Below are positions 30,646 to 41,689 of a stretch of DNA of 64,000 nucleotides, piece after piece (the stretch's first letter is position 1; each line of letters starts with the position of its first letter). The stretch covers positions 69,558,935-69,622,934 of the forward strand of contig CM043950.1 in assembly GCA_014529385.2 (NCBI GenBank), read 5' to 3'. The stretch is from Adiantum capillus-veneris (Eukaryota; Streptophyta; Polypodiopsida; Polypodiales; Pteridaceae). Below the pieces are notes generated by a model. That model searched no databases. It was not told the DNA's origin and saw nothing but the letters and a program-made list of their open reading frames with translations. A program made the position numbers and the translations under genes.

Positions 30646-32264
30646 AAAGGTGTCATAAAATCTAATACCTAACTAACCCAAATGATTTTCTCACATTAAA
30701 CTGATCATTTAATGTGGGAGAATAAACGAGAACAAGAGTTAGAATAGAGACATGTGCTTCTAGACCTATCTCAACAGGGGACCAAAAGGAGAGATGGTTG
30801 CATCTCAATAGGGGTCCAAAAGGAGACGGTCTACCAAAGAGCAATGTGCAATGAGTGCTTCTAGACTTATCTCAACAGGGGACCAAGAGGAGAGATAGTT
30901 ACATCTCAATACGGGTCCAAAAGGAGGTAGTCTATCAAAGAGAAACGTGCATCTAATGGAGCTTAAAAGACCTTATGGTTAGCTTCATTAAAGACCTCCA
31001 ATAGTTAGTGTTAAAAGTCCTTTAACCTCAGGCAAGCTAGGGTTGACCTTGAGGTGGGAATCCGACCTAAGCTTGAGGTGCTTGCTGTGCTTGATGACTA
31101 AGGTGCTTGAGGTGCTTCTCATGCTTGATGACTAAGGTGCTTGAGGTGCTTGTTGTGCTTGATGACTAAGGTGCTTAAGGTGCTTGTCGTGCTTGATGAC
31201 TAAGGTGCTTGAGGTGCTTGATGACTAAGGTGCTTGAGGTGCTTGTCATGCTTGATGACTAAGGTGCTTGAGTTGCTTGTCATGCTTGATGACTAAGGTA
31301 CTTGAGGTGCTTGTCATACTTAATGAGGAAGGTGCTCGAGAAGCTTCCCATGCATGGGGGGTAAGGTGCTTGAGTCAAAAAGAGACCCTACAAACTTAAT
31401 AAGGAAGGTGCTTGAGAAGCTTCCCATGCATGGGGGGTAAGGTGCTTGAGTAAAAAAGAGACCCTACAAAGGAGGGGGAAAGTCCCAAAGTTAGGGGAAT
31501 ATTTGACTTAACCTCCCACTCACCCAAAGGGCACCCCTTTTCTCAAGGGGCACATGGGACACATGTCAGACTCTCCCTATGCTTAGCCACATGGTGTGCT
31601 TGAATGCTATTGGTTGGGCTAAAGAGGGGTCCAATGAGCTTCTAGTTCCATCCAAAAAATATCTAGATATTTTCAAGCTCTCTCTCTCTCTAAGGGGTAA
31701 GGAGGACACTTGTCCAAAGACTACCCATGTGCTTCAATGCATGCTGCATGTGATTGGCTAGGGTGAGAGGGGTCCAATGAGCTTGAATCATGTGAAAAGG
31801 CTAGAACTCACCCCAAGCAAGCAAGGGGGTGCTGGGGGGGTATACACCACACACACACACACACACTCTCATTTTGTGGATTCATTCTCAATTGATGAAA
31901 GTTGAGGAACTCCACCTCCTTCTCCAAGCTTGAGAGCCTACACAAACAGTCTTGGCTATGGAATGCAAATCCAACCAAGAGCCATGCTTCAATGCTTAAG
32001 CTTTCCAGCTTCTCCATCTCCATTACTATGTTATTATGTATGCTAACAAGAAGAGTGATGATAAGTGAGGAACTATTTCTTTCTCCTATGGAATGTTTCT
32101 TCTTCCTCTTCCCTACCCTCATTCCCTGCTAGCTCTCGCCACCTTCGAAGGTGTTTGAAGCCTTGGGACTGAGGCTTGGAATAGTTAATGCTTTCTACAA
32201 AGTTTATGTTATGCTTGTGATGCATGAAGCTTTCCATCTTCATTGCATCATCTAGGTGACAAGG

Positions 32265-32456
32265 TGAAGGAGTACGAGCAGAAGTGCGACGCGAGAGAGA
32301 GTGCGAGAACAAGAGCACGACGATATGGTGAACTCGCTCTACTATAATGTGTAGAGCATAGTGAGTTCTTATTAGGTTTTAACAAAAGAATATGTGTACA
32401 TACCTGGCGGTCCGCCCACTTACCTGGGCGACCACATTGGGATTTATACTCCAACA
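32265..32456 (-). repeat. Copia-2 3' LTR
   Basis: 192 bp; the polypurine tract AAGTGGGAGGT (minus strand, 32457-32467) is adjacent. Confidence 0.93.
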
Positions 32457-32549
32457 ACCTCCCACTTAAAGTGCAATGTGGTACTTTAAGTGTGAGAGAA
32501 GCTACTATACAAGCTAATATACAAGAGATGTAGAGAAGTGATGTACTTA

Positions 32550-33512
32550 CTACCCTACACCTAACTCCTTGCGAAAATGCGCAAAGCTCTCTGAGGGAAG
32601 TCCTTTTGTAAGTAGATCAGCAGGATTTTCTGTGGTGTGAACTTTGACAAGCTGAAGTTGCTTATCTTTGAGCATTTCCCTGATGAAATGATACTTCACA
32701 TCCACATGCTTTGTCTTTGAGTGATAAACTGGATTGCGAGCCAATTGTATAGCACTTTGACTATCACAATATAACACAGGCATCTCTTCTTTGATTCCCA
32801 AATCTGTTACTAGTCGATTAAGCCAAATTGATTCTTTGCATGCCTCTGATGCTGCAACATATTCAGCCTCTATAGTAGACTGAGTAACACAATCTTGTAA
32901 TCTAGAACGCCATGATACTGCTCCACCAGCCAATGTAAAGACATACCCTGACGTAGAACTTCGGTTGTCTAAGTCACCTGCATAATCTGAGTCTGTAAAA
33001 CCCTTTACACTTAGCTCCTGACTCCCATAGCATATACGCATACTCTTTGTAGCTTTCAGGTATCTCAATATTCCTTTCACTGCCTCCCAATGTTTCTTGC
33101 CTGGGTTTGACATGTATCGACTTACTACTCCCACTGCAAATGCAATGTCTGGGCGAGTAGCAATCATTGCATACATCAAAGTACCCACTGTAGACGCATA
33201 TGGAATCTTATCCATTTCATCCTGTTCTTCCTCAGACACAGGACAATCTTGTTTGCTAAGTTTCACATATGGTGGCAATGGAACACTCAATGCCTTTCCC
33301 TTCTCCATATTGAAACGTTGCAAAACCTTGTCAATATACTCTGTTTGAGATAACCAAATCAACTTCTTTGATCTGTCTCTCTCAATGCGCATACCAAGTA
33401 TATGACTTGCCTCACCCATGTCTTTCATGTCAAAAGATTTTGCCATCTTTGACTTCAAAGCTGAAATTTCTTCCAAGTGCTTGCCAGCAATCAACATGTC
33501 ATCCACATACAA
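32550..33512 (-). pseudogene. Copia-2 RT C-terminal half + RNase H
   Basis: Begins at the RT active site YVDDMLIAGKH and continues with HILGMRIERD and LSVPLPPY. RNase H motifs are FTDSDYAGD, EAEYVAASEA, YCDSQSAIQLARNP and ADLLTKGLP. An extra residue in STIEAEYV departs from the usual SSTEAEY. An in-frame TGA at 33525-33527 separates it from the RT N-terminal half. Confidence 0.92.
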
Positions 33513-33524
33513 AATAAGGATCAG

Positions 33525-34223
33525 TCAACTACCATCCTTAGCCTTCTTTGTATATAGACAGTGATCGAACTCACTACGTTTGTAGCCTTGAGAAAGCATA
33601 AACTTGTGGAACTTATGGTACCATGCCCTCGGTGATTGTTTTAAGCCATAAAGACTCTTTAACAACTGGCATACCAAATCTTCCTTGCCTTTCTCAACAA
33701 ACCCTTCTGGCTGCTGCATGTAAATTTCCACATCTAAATCACCATGCAAGAACGTTGTCTTGACATCCATTTGGTGCAACACCAAATCTAATAGGGCAAC
33801 CAATGCAAGAAAGCATCTCAATGTAGTCATCTTGACCACCGGAGAGAAGACTTCATCAAAGTCAATGCCTTGTTCTTGCTTAAAGCCCTTGGCAACAAGC
33901 CTTGCTTTGTACTTTGGTTGACTATCATGAGCGGTGATCTTATACCTGTAAACCCATTTACAAGGTAGAGACTTTTTGTCGTGTGTTCATTTAACTAGCT
34001 TCCATGTCTGGTTTTTATGCAGAGCTGTCATCTCTCACTGCATGGCCAATTGCCAATTCCCGGAGTCCTTCATTTGCACTGCTTCCTTGTAATATGAAGG
34101 CTCATTGCAATAAGTCAACATGACATAGTTCATAGATGGAACAAACCGATCAGGAGGTCGTGAGATCCGTCCTGATTTACGCAAAATAGGTGGCTGAGGC
34201 TCAACCACAACCTGTGGTTCCAC
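33525..34223 (-). pseudogene. Copia-2 integrase-RT hinge and RT N-terminal half, with stops
   Basis: Pieces in one frame: RKSGRISRPPDRFVPS (hinge), then stops near 34032-34034 and 33989-33991, then CKWVYRYKITAHDSQPKYKA, RLVAKGFKQEQGIDF, MKTTLR-type block (VKMTTLRCFLALVALL), QMDVKTTFLHGDL and SLYGLKQSPRAWY. This is the RT fingers and palm N-terminal to YVDD. Confidence 0.9.
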
Positions 34224-34229
34224 TCTATC

Positions 34230-34944
34230 CTATCCTTGCTCCTCTTGAGCCCTGACATTTTGTCTTGCACGTGCAGGTCCATCTTCTTGGAAGACAACTC
34301 TTCTAATCTCCTCAACCCTCTCTGGTTTAGAATGATATTTGGCTTCATTAAAGTGAACATCATTTCTGCGGATAACCTTTCTGGATTCGGGATCCCAAAG
34401 TCTGTACCCCATCTCACCAGAATTACCATAGCCTAGAAAGATGCACTTTCTACTCTTTGGCTCAAGTTTGTTCCTAAATTCCTTTGGAACATGAGTATAT
34501 GCCTCACAGCCAAAGACTCTGAGATGCTTGTATGAGGGCATTTTGCCTGACCATACCATCTCTGCCACTGAATCCTTCTGCAAAACCTTGCTAGGAGATC
34601 TCTATAAGATGAACAACTGTTGATACAGCTTCAGCCCAAAACCCATTTGGCAGTTGTGCATTAGACAACATACTTCTGACCTTCTCTTGTATGGTCCTAT
34701 TCATCCTCTCAGCAACACCATTTTGAGGAGGATTGTAAGGAGCAGTAAGTTCACGTTTTATACCTTTTGACTCACAAAAGTCCTGAAAGGCCTTTGAAAC
34801 ATACTCTCCACCATTGTCAGTGCGTAAGCATTTAAGCTTCTTGCCACTCTGATTCTCCACAAGTGTCACAAACGTTTTGAAAACACTAAACGCTTCATCC
34901 TTGTGCTTGAGAAAGTAAACCCATACCTTCCTCGAGTAAATCAT
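34230..34944 (-). pseudogene. Copia-2 integrase, frameshifted
   Basis: The 34944-34591 frame holds VWVYFLKHKDEAFSVFKTFV, LRTDNGGEYVSKAF (second Asp) and NGVAERMNRT (catalytic Glu). A frameshift near 34590 moves to the 34583-34230 frame with VFGCEAYTHVPKE, CIFLGYGNSGEMGYRLWDP and a stop at 34230-34232 in the hinge. Confidence 0.9.
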
Positions 34945-36529
34945 CTATAAAGGTCATAAAGTAAGAAGCTCCCCCTAGAGATAGGTTAGGCATAGGTCCA
35001 CATAAATCACTATGAACAAGTGCCAACTGTGTATCTCTTCTACTGCTTCTATGCTTATGTGGCTGTTGTGTTTGCTTACCATATAGACAATGTTCAGAGA
35101 ATTCAAAATCATTAAATGACAAGCCAGGAAAATAACCAGAACGAGACAGGATTTCCATTCCCTTCTTGGACATATGTCCTAACCGGCTATGCCACAAAGA
35201 AACGTTCGGCTGCTCAGTTACATTGATTACATTTTTAGAGACATTTGATACATAAATCATGTAAAGTCCTCTAGACTTTACTCCATGTGCTACTGTCATA
35301 GAACCCTTGGATATCTTCCACATGTTCTGTCCAAAAGTGGTGACGTAGCCAGCATCATCAAGTAAACCTGTGCTGATCAAGCTCTTTGTAATTGTGGAAA
35401 CATGTCTCACATTCTTCAGCGTGAAAGAAGAGCCATTCTGAAACTTCAATTGAACATCTCCAACACCTAAGATCTCACATGTCTGCCCATTGCCTAGCCG
35501 AACATGATCTTTAGTGGTCACATAAGAGGTAAACCACTCCTTGTTTGGAGACACATGAAGTGATGCCCCTGAGTCTATAATCCAGTCACTCAGTGCATTT
35601 CCATCAGATGCTGTAAGAAGAGCTGAGTCCATTATATTCTTCAAGAAGTAGATGTCTCCTGACACTAGACTGTCATCCTCTGCAACAATGTTTGTCACAT
35701 TTATTTCTTGAATCTTCACTGAGGACTTGTTCTTCTCACCATGGTCTTCAGCTTTCTCTTTGCCTTTTTCTGCTTTCCATTCTCTGCAGTCTCTTTTCAT
35801 GTGACCATTCTTGCCACAATGGTAGCATTCTATGTCACTCTTGCCTTTAGCACTGCGGGACTTGCCACAAGACTGATTCCTCTTTCCACCTTTGTACTTT
35901 TCTTTGGTCCTTCCCCTGACAACTGAGGCTGTTCCTTTGCCTTTGTCCATTTTCTTTCTGTTGGTTTCTTCAGTAAGCAGACTGCCTTCTACACCTGCTA
36001 TGGTCAAACCATCTGGAGGTGCAGAATTACTCAATGCTGTGCGAAAAGTGTCCCAACTTTCCGGCAATGTGATCAACAGGAACATAGCTCTAACAGGTTC
36101 ATCAAACTTGACACCTTGAGCTGAAAAATGACTGTAGATGGTGTTGAATTCATTCAGATGATTGGACATAGGTGTCCCTACTTTCATCTTCAAGTCAACA
36201 AGCTTCTTAAGCCAGTATACCTGTGAAGCTGTACTCTGCTTCTCATAAAGATCACTCAGCTTTGTCCATGCTTCATAAGCCGACATCTCGTCTGCTACAT
36301 TGAAGTAAACGCTTTCTGCCAAAGTCAACATAATGGTAGAAAGTGCCAATTCATCCATTTCGCTCCATTCATCTTCGTCCATATCTTCTGGTTTTATCCC
36401 CTTGAGCTTTATAGGTTTTATCTGCTTCTTTTGTACCAACACGTGCCAAATCTGCTTCTTCCATAATGGGAAATTGGTTCCATCCAGCTTCTTGATATTG
36501 TAAAGAGCAGTGTCCTGTGATCCAGCCAT
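34895..36529 (-). CDS. Copia-2 Gag, protease and start of integrase (544 aa)
   Basis: ATG at 36529 (MAGSQDTALYNIKKLDGTNF). The UBN2-type Gag spans about 1-200, the CCHC knuckle about 235-248 (CYHCGKNGHMKRDC) and the protease DSGASLHVS from about 319. The pre-integrase block is LWHSRLGHMSKKGM; the zinc finger is degenerate (HCLYGKQ where HCxxCK is usual). The first integrase Asp is in VHSDLCGPM. The true frame is lost at about 34935, just after MTFIDD, by a frameshift. The open length suggests a fairly young element, consistent with the LTR divergence. Confidence 0.92.
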   Translation of the reverse strand: MAGSQDTALYNIKKLDGTNFPLWKKQIWHVLVQKKQIKPIKLKGIKPEDMDEDEWSEMDELALSTIMLTLAESVYFNVADEMSAYEAWTKLSDLYEKQSTASQVYWLKKLVDLKMKVGTPMSNHLNEFNTIYSHFSAQGVKFDEPVRAMFLLITLPESWDTFRTALSNSAPPDGLTIAGVEGSLLTEETNRKKMDKGKGTASVVRGRTKEKYKGGKRNQSCGKSRSAKGKSDIECYHCGKNGHMKRDCREWKAEKGKEKAEDHGEKNKSSVKIQEINVTNIVAEDDSLVSGDIYFLKNIMDSALLTASDGNALSDWIIDSGASLHVSPNKEWFTSYVTTKDHVRLGNGQTCEILGVGDVQLKFQNGSSFTLKNVRHVSTITKSLISTGLLDDAGYVTTFGQNMWKISKGSMTVAHGVKSRGLYMIYVSNVSKNVINVTEQPNVSLWHSRLGHMSKKGMEILSRSGYFPGLSFNDFEFSEHCLYGKQTQQPHKHRSSRRDTQLALVHSDLCGPMPNLSLGGASYFMTFIDDLLEEGMGLLSQAQG

Positions 36530-37617
36530 AACTACGCTTCACAGTAGTTTACTTTCCTGGGAAAAGTTCGGCAGAGTTTCCCCTATAAACTGACCTCTGA
36601 ACCAATATCAACTTGTCAAATGAACCAAGAAAGCTTCAGATTCTGCAAAATTTTTGGCAGAGTTTCCTTTGTTAAAATGGCTCTGGTGTACTCAAAAACA
36701 GACCAAAAACAGCTCAAAAAACCACTGTCTCTCTAACACTGTAAGCTGTGGGTAAACCTGTCCTGCACCTGTACTATCTCTCACTGTCCTGTCACTATCC
36801 TGTAAGCATAGACTGTGACAATGCCTCAACGGCAGCAAAGCAAAGATGCAATCCCAATTGTCTAACTCACAGTCATTACATCCTAGCTGCCTATCTAAGG
36901 GTGCTCGAGGGATCGCTCCAAGACCTGTATCACCGAAAGGATCTCAACATTCGAGAATCCCCCAGCTCAATAAAACCTCACTCGACCCTCAACAAAGGCT
37001 GCAGTAAATCTGACAATACATAGACTTCCCACAAAGTCATACATCCACAAATTTCCCACTATATGCTGTAACCGCTGCGACGGTTGTTTGCTGCGTGACT
37101 CACAGCCAGCAAACCCTCAACAGACATACATCATCTCTGACAATACATCCCATGTGGAAGTACCTGCAATGTCAGGATGAAATCTGGAATATCAAGCAGC
37201 AACAAACACAAGCTACCTGATGAACTGGTGGATGTCGCCTACAGTCTGTGTGTAGATGCGCCCGTGTCGTATGTGACACGCCTCCAAGAACTGTGAGCCG
37301 TCCTTTGTTGTGTAGAGAGCCACAAATCAGCACTCTAGAAGTGCAGATATCCTTAGCACTTGCAGTCGTAGGCCGAAACCCCAAATTTGCAGAGTCAGAT
37401 CTGCACCCACCGAGACCACGTAGTCGAAAATGGCCTGCGTAGAACTTTGTCGAAGCCGAAGGGTGGTCGAGATGACCTCAGAATGAAATTTTGAGAACAC
37501 CGAGCCCTTCGGATTATCCCACAGGATTTGGGGCCGTGTCTTCGCCTGTTGAATCTCACTCCAATTTGAGCAGGTGACTCTGGCTACCTGCAAATGCTGC
37601 CCCGAGCCTTGATCTGA

Positions 37618-37629
37618 GCTCTGATACCA
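37618..37629 (-). promoter_or_regulatory. Copia-2 primer-binding site (tRNA-iMet)
   Basis: TGGTATCAGAGC on the minus strand, 2 bp from the 5' LTR at 37632. Confidence 0.9.
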
Positions 37630-37631
37630 AT

Positions 37632-37824
37632 TGAAGGAGTACGAGCGGAAGTGCGACGCGAGAGAGAGTTGCGAGAAAAAGAGCACGACGATATGATGAA
37701 CTCGCTCTACTGTAATGTGTAGAGCATAGTGAGTTCTTATTAGGTTTTAACAAAAGAATATGTGTACATACCTGGCGGTCCGTCCACTTACCTGGGCGAC
37801 CACATTGGGCTTTATACCCCAACA
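37632..37824 (-). repeat. Copia-2 5' LTR
   Basis: 193 bp; about 96% identical to the other LTR by eye. Confidence 0.93.
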
Positions 37825-38120
37825 CAAGGAACACAAAAGTTGTATTGTACCAAGTCTCTCTTGATGGGAGAAACTATAATACAAATGCCTATTGGAGGGG
37901 GGACCGGCTCCGTATGAATCCGGTCCTCAACTGTTGTCATGTTCTCTAAACTCTCTCTCTTGCAAAAGTATTGTTCATGCCAAGTTAACTAAGTACCATG
38001 TTTATGTTGCTACCATCAATTAAGTTCACCCGCTATGCTCACAAAGTAATCTCACAAAAGTGATTCATCTAGTTTCCTAATTCCGCTACTCTCAAAGTTC
38101 ATAGGCCATGTCCATTACAT

Positions 38121-38132
38121 TGGTATCGGAGC
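38121..38132 (+). promoter_or_regulatory. Gypsy primer-binding site
   Basis: TGGTATCGGAGC, one base after the 5' LTR. It differs at one base from the initiator tRNA-Met site. Confidence 0.88.
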
Positions 38133-38530
38133 ATTTGGTTTCTATTTTCTTGCTTAAGAAAGAGGTCCTTAAGTAGCCTATTAATGGTTGATTTTGTTAA
38201 TTATATTAGGGTAAGTGGGACTGGGATCTATTATCAGTTTTGTTGAGCCCACTATGTGGGATATGGTGCACACCTCGGGAGCTTTGGTCTTAATAATGGA
38301 GTCTTTTTAGACTTGCCTACAGCTTTACCATTATTGAGCCATAAGAAGTCCGAAAGGAGCTATCCCTCGGCAACTTTGCTATCTTAGACTCACTCCACTA
38401 CTCTCTATAATTAACCAATTCGAGCCGTGGGTGTAGATACTTAAGTGCCTATTTTCAAAGGCTAAGAGGAGTAGCAACTAAGGTTTTAAATTGCCAAAGC
38501 ATACACTAAGTAAACACATAAGTTTAATAA

Positions 38531-39927
38531 CATGGCTGACAATAACCAAGAGAGTTGAATGAGCATTGATAAGTTTGATTTTGCAATGAAGGTGCTAATG
38601 ATGATGCCCCCATGTTTGTTAATTATCTTGTCACTAGATTGCAACAAGCTATGGGAAACCCCGCTTTGCAAGCCGAAGTTACTCAACAACTTTGTGCTTG
38701 TGGGATTTCCTTTCCTCTCCAAGAGGAGAGAGAGCTTAGGAGGCCACTTGATGAGACCCCCAAAAGAAGACTCTCTCCCATATGAGAGGAGGAATCCAAA
38801 GATCAAGAAATTAATGAATCCCTAAATTCCTCCGAAGATGTAGCTCCACAAAGAAGGCGGACTAAACGATTGCCAACTCCTCCCAAGAGGTAACAGTTAA
38901 CCCATAGTCCTTCTCCTCGTCACTCCAAAAGGGAAGAGAGGAAACAAAGGAAGAAAAGGGCAAGAAAGAGGTCACCCTCTTCTCCTTGTTCTTCACCTTC
39001 CTCCTCTACCGATGAAAGCTATGGCTATTCTCCTAGAGAATATAAGAGGGGAAGACATCGGAAATCTTACCCTGCATGGCGAAGGTCACAAAAGCTAAAG
39101 AAGTTCAAGAGGGAGGAAAGAGTATATCTTCTTCACCTATGATGGCACCTTTGGTGCTACCAACAAAATATTGGCCTTCATCCAACAATTTGATGCGGCC
39201 TTTGGAGATGAGGGATTCACAGAGTCCTCTGAGCTACACCATGTAGCTATGCACTTCCAAAAATCGGCTCATCAATGGTGGGCTAGCCTTCGTGGCAACG
39301 ATGAAGCCCCAAAGATATAGAAAACTCTACAAGTTTCCATCATGAAGCAATTCCTTGCACGTGATGCAAAGGTCAAAGTGCTTACCGAATGGCGGTGTTA
39401 GAAGCTTCTCTCTCATGATTCTATCCACAAATATGTGGACAAGTTTTGGGATTTACATCTCAAGGCTACTGTCTTTCAAAAGATAGACTTTTTCGTGCAA
39501 AAAAAAACCATTCTGTGCGGGATTACCCAAAGAGATGGCCGAGTATGTTAACTCTCAACGGCCTGGTTCTATCACCAAAGTAATCCACCACACCATGGTT
39601 GCTTCGCGCATCAATTTCCAGCAAGGGGCCAGACGGAATGTCAAACCCATGGAAAATAAAGACAAAAGTGATGCCAAGAGGAAAAGAAATGCCCAAAATT
39701 CTTACCAAGGCTATTCCAACAACAACAATAATCGGTCCAAGGAGAAGGGAGTTTACAAAGGTAAATGTAAACTCTCTCCTAAAGAGCTAGAAGCTTTTCG
39801 TAAGGACCACAAATTTTTTAAGTGTGGGGAGCAAGGCCATGATTATCGTCCTTGCCCCAAGAGAATTGCCCGCAATGAGACTCCTAGAGACTTTATGTTT
39901 GAAGCTCCAAAAGAGGACGATCATTGA
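38531..39927 (+). pseudogene. Gypsy gag, decayed
   Basis: Starts near ATGGCTGACAATAACC (38531) but meets TGA after eight codons. The recognisable Retrotrans_gag block lies at about 39150-39530: KILAFIQQFDAAFGDEGFTE, HFQKSAHQWWASLRG and SIHKYVDKFWDLHLKA. The 39535-39927 frame ends with an Asn-rich stretch and a zinc knuckle whose first Cys reads Phe (FFKCGEQGHDYRPC). Stops and at least two frame changes are present. Confidence 0.85.
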
Positions 39928-39960
39928 CAAGGATTTCTCCTTTCCTATGCTTGGGGAAAG

Positions 39961-40338
39961 ATGCAAGAGCATGATGCCTTTATTTTGTTTGACCCTGGTT
40001 CAACTCACAACTTCATATCCATGGAGTTGACCACTAAGCTAGGCATACAAGCCCACAAGATGGGAGATACATTAAAAGCCGATGGATCTATCAAGGGACA
40101 AGACATCTCAGTTACTCCCTTAATTGGAAAATTGAGGTTTCACGTCCAAAGCTATGTGGACAAAGAGGATTTCTTCATCTCCCCTCTCAAACATGACAAT
40201 GTTATCGTTGGGGCACCATGGTTTAACCGCATGGCTTCCAACATGAAGTTCCCTGAAAGGAGAATCTTCTTCACCTACAGGGAAGAGAGCATGTACATAG
40301 ATGCTAATGAGTCGGGGAACACCATATCTTTACAATAA
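39961..40338 (+). pseudogene. Gypsy aspartic protease
   Basis: Contains LFDPGSTHNFISMELTTKLG (the active site reads DPGS where D(S/T)G is usual), VTPLIGKLRFHVQSYV and HDNVIVGAPWFNR, the typical order of a retropepsin of the RVP_2 type. The frame is open for 125 codons, but the gag before it and the RT after it are broken. Confidence 0.85.
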
Positions 40339-41060
40339 AGGGAATCAAGAGGAATTAGAGTTTTCTGATTTCCAAAATGGATCCCAAGATGTTTTCATTG
40401 ATGACATCCCTAGTGAGCTACCTCTAAAAGGAGGGATGATGACCATGCAATTGAGCTCCTACCAGGAAGCTCACTGCCTAAACAAACCTCCTTATCGAGT
40501 TTCACAAGCTCAACAAGAGGAGATCATGAGACAAGTGCATGAATTGGTGGAAAAAGGGATGGTGAGGTTTAGCTCCTCTCCATTTTGTTCACATTGCTTT
40601 TAGTGCAAAAGAAAGACGACACATACCCCATGTGTGTCGACTATAGTGCACTAAATAAGATTACTATCAAGAATAGATTTCCCGTGCCGCGGGTAGAAGA
40701 TTTATTTGATAATTTACAAGTTTTGGCTTGAGAAATGCTCCAGACACATTCAAACTCATGATGGATAAAAATCTTCAGGCCATTCAAATTCTCTTGAGGA
40801 GTACAAGCGACACCTCCAGGTAATCTTTCAAGTTGTGAGAGAGAATAAGCTTTTTATTAATCAAAAGAAAAGTGAATTTTTCCTACAAGAGATTCATTAT
40901 TTAGGTCACATTATCTCTAAAGATGGCACCCGTATGGATCCAACAAAGTTAGAGATAATAAAAGGATAGCCTAATCCAAGGAATCTACAGGAGGTACGAA
41001 GCTTCATAGGTATGTGTGCATACTATAGATTCTTCATTAAAAAAGAAATTCTCGCTAATA
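40339..41060 (+). pseudogene. Gypsy reverse transcriptase with internal deletions
   Basis: N-terminal motifs: PYRVSQAQQEEIMRQVHELV, EKGMVRFSSSPF, then (after a frame change) VQKKDDTYPMCVDYSALNKI and NRFPVPRVEDLFD. The next recognisable block is FGLRNAPDTFKLMMDKN, so roughly 60 residues between 'DLxD' and 'FGLxNAPxTF' are missing. Then comes EEYKRHLQV...ENKLFINQKKSEFF and YLGHIISKDGT. The YxDD active site expected between the last two is absent. Catalytically impossible as it stands. Confidence 0.88.
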
Positions 41061-41109
41061 GCAAGCCCATTACATGACTTAACAAAAAATAACGTTAAGT
41101 ATTCATGGA

Positions 41110-41570
41110 TTGCAAAAGTGCAAGAAGCTTTTGAAGAAGCTTAAGGATAATCTTATCTCTCAACGTGTGCTCACACTACTAGATCTCTCAAAGCCATTTG
41201 CGGTCCAATGTGATGCTGGTGGTAATTGCCTTGGAGGTATTTTGCTTCAAGAAGGGCATGCCATAGCATATGAGAGTCAAAGACAACTTCGATAAGTGAG
41301 TATTAGGCAAATACAAAAAATAGCCACTAGCTATTCTATATGCCCTAAACATGTGGAAACACTATCTCTTGGGGACTCCATTAATCCTATGAATAGATCA
41401 CAAAGCCTCAAGAACTTCATGACGCAAACCAAGCTCTCAAAAAAACAAATGAGGAGGGAAATTTTTTTTTGCAATTTAAATTTTATATTGGTCACATTGT
41501 TGGCAAGCACAATCAAGTGGTCGATGCACTTTCACAACGACCAAGGGTAAATGTGGTGTCTATAGCAACT
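41110..41570 (+). pseudogene. Gypsy RNase H, decayed
   Basis: LTLLDLSKPFAVQCDAGGNC, LGGILLQEGHAIAYESQRQL, then, after stops, FKFYIGHIVGKHNQVVDALS and QRP. This is the RNase H-like domain followed by the usual linker to integrase. Confidence 0.82.
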
Positions 41571-41689
41571 CACAATGATCTATCTTTTATGATAGATGAG
41601 TATGCTACTCACCAAGACTTTAAGTATGTAATTACAGCCTTTGCATTAGGGAAGAAAAAAGAACCATTCACCTTGAAGGATGGTTATCT

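Larger units (their letters stand above)
32265..37824 (-). mobile_element. Copia-2: full-length but decayed Ty1/copia element (5560 bp)
   Basis: LTRs of 192 bp (32265-32456) and 193 bp (37632-37824), TGAAGGAG...CCAACA on the plus strand, differ by about seven substitutions and one indel. The target duplication is CAAGG (32260-32264 and 37825-37829). The 3' LTR of the host gypsy element (near 44940) shows the uninterrupted target. The primer-binding site (TGGTATCAGAGC, minus) lies 2 bp from the 5' LTR. The coding region has several frameshifts and stops. Confidence 0.95.
30651..38119 (+). repeat. Gypsy 5' LTR (interrupted by Copia-2)
   Basis: Contains a 107-bp duplication near 30749-30950, a roughly 34-bp minisatellite (gcttgatgactaaggtgctt units, seven gatgact counts, 31065-31320), a second duplication (cttcccatgcatgggg, 31321-31470) and a short (AC)n near 31848. 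Compared with the 3' LTR it has more minisatellite units and a shorter AC run. Copia-2 sits at 32265-37824. Confidence 0.93.

Noticed and set aside
31065-31320. Independent satellite array
   Set aside because: The same minisatellite lies at the matching position in the other gypsy LTR, so it is an LTR component.
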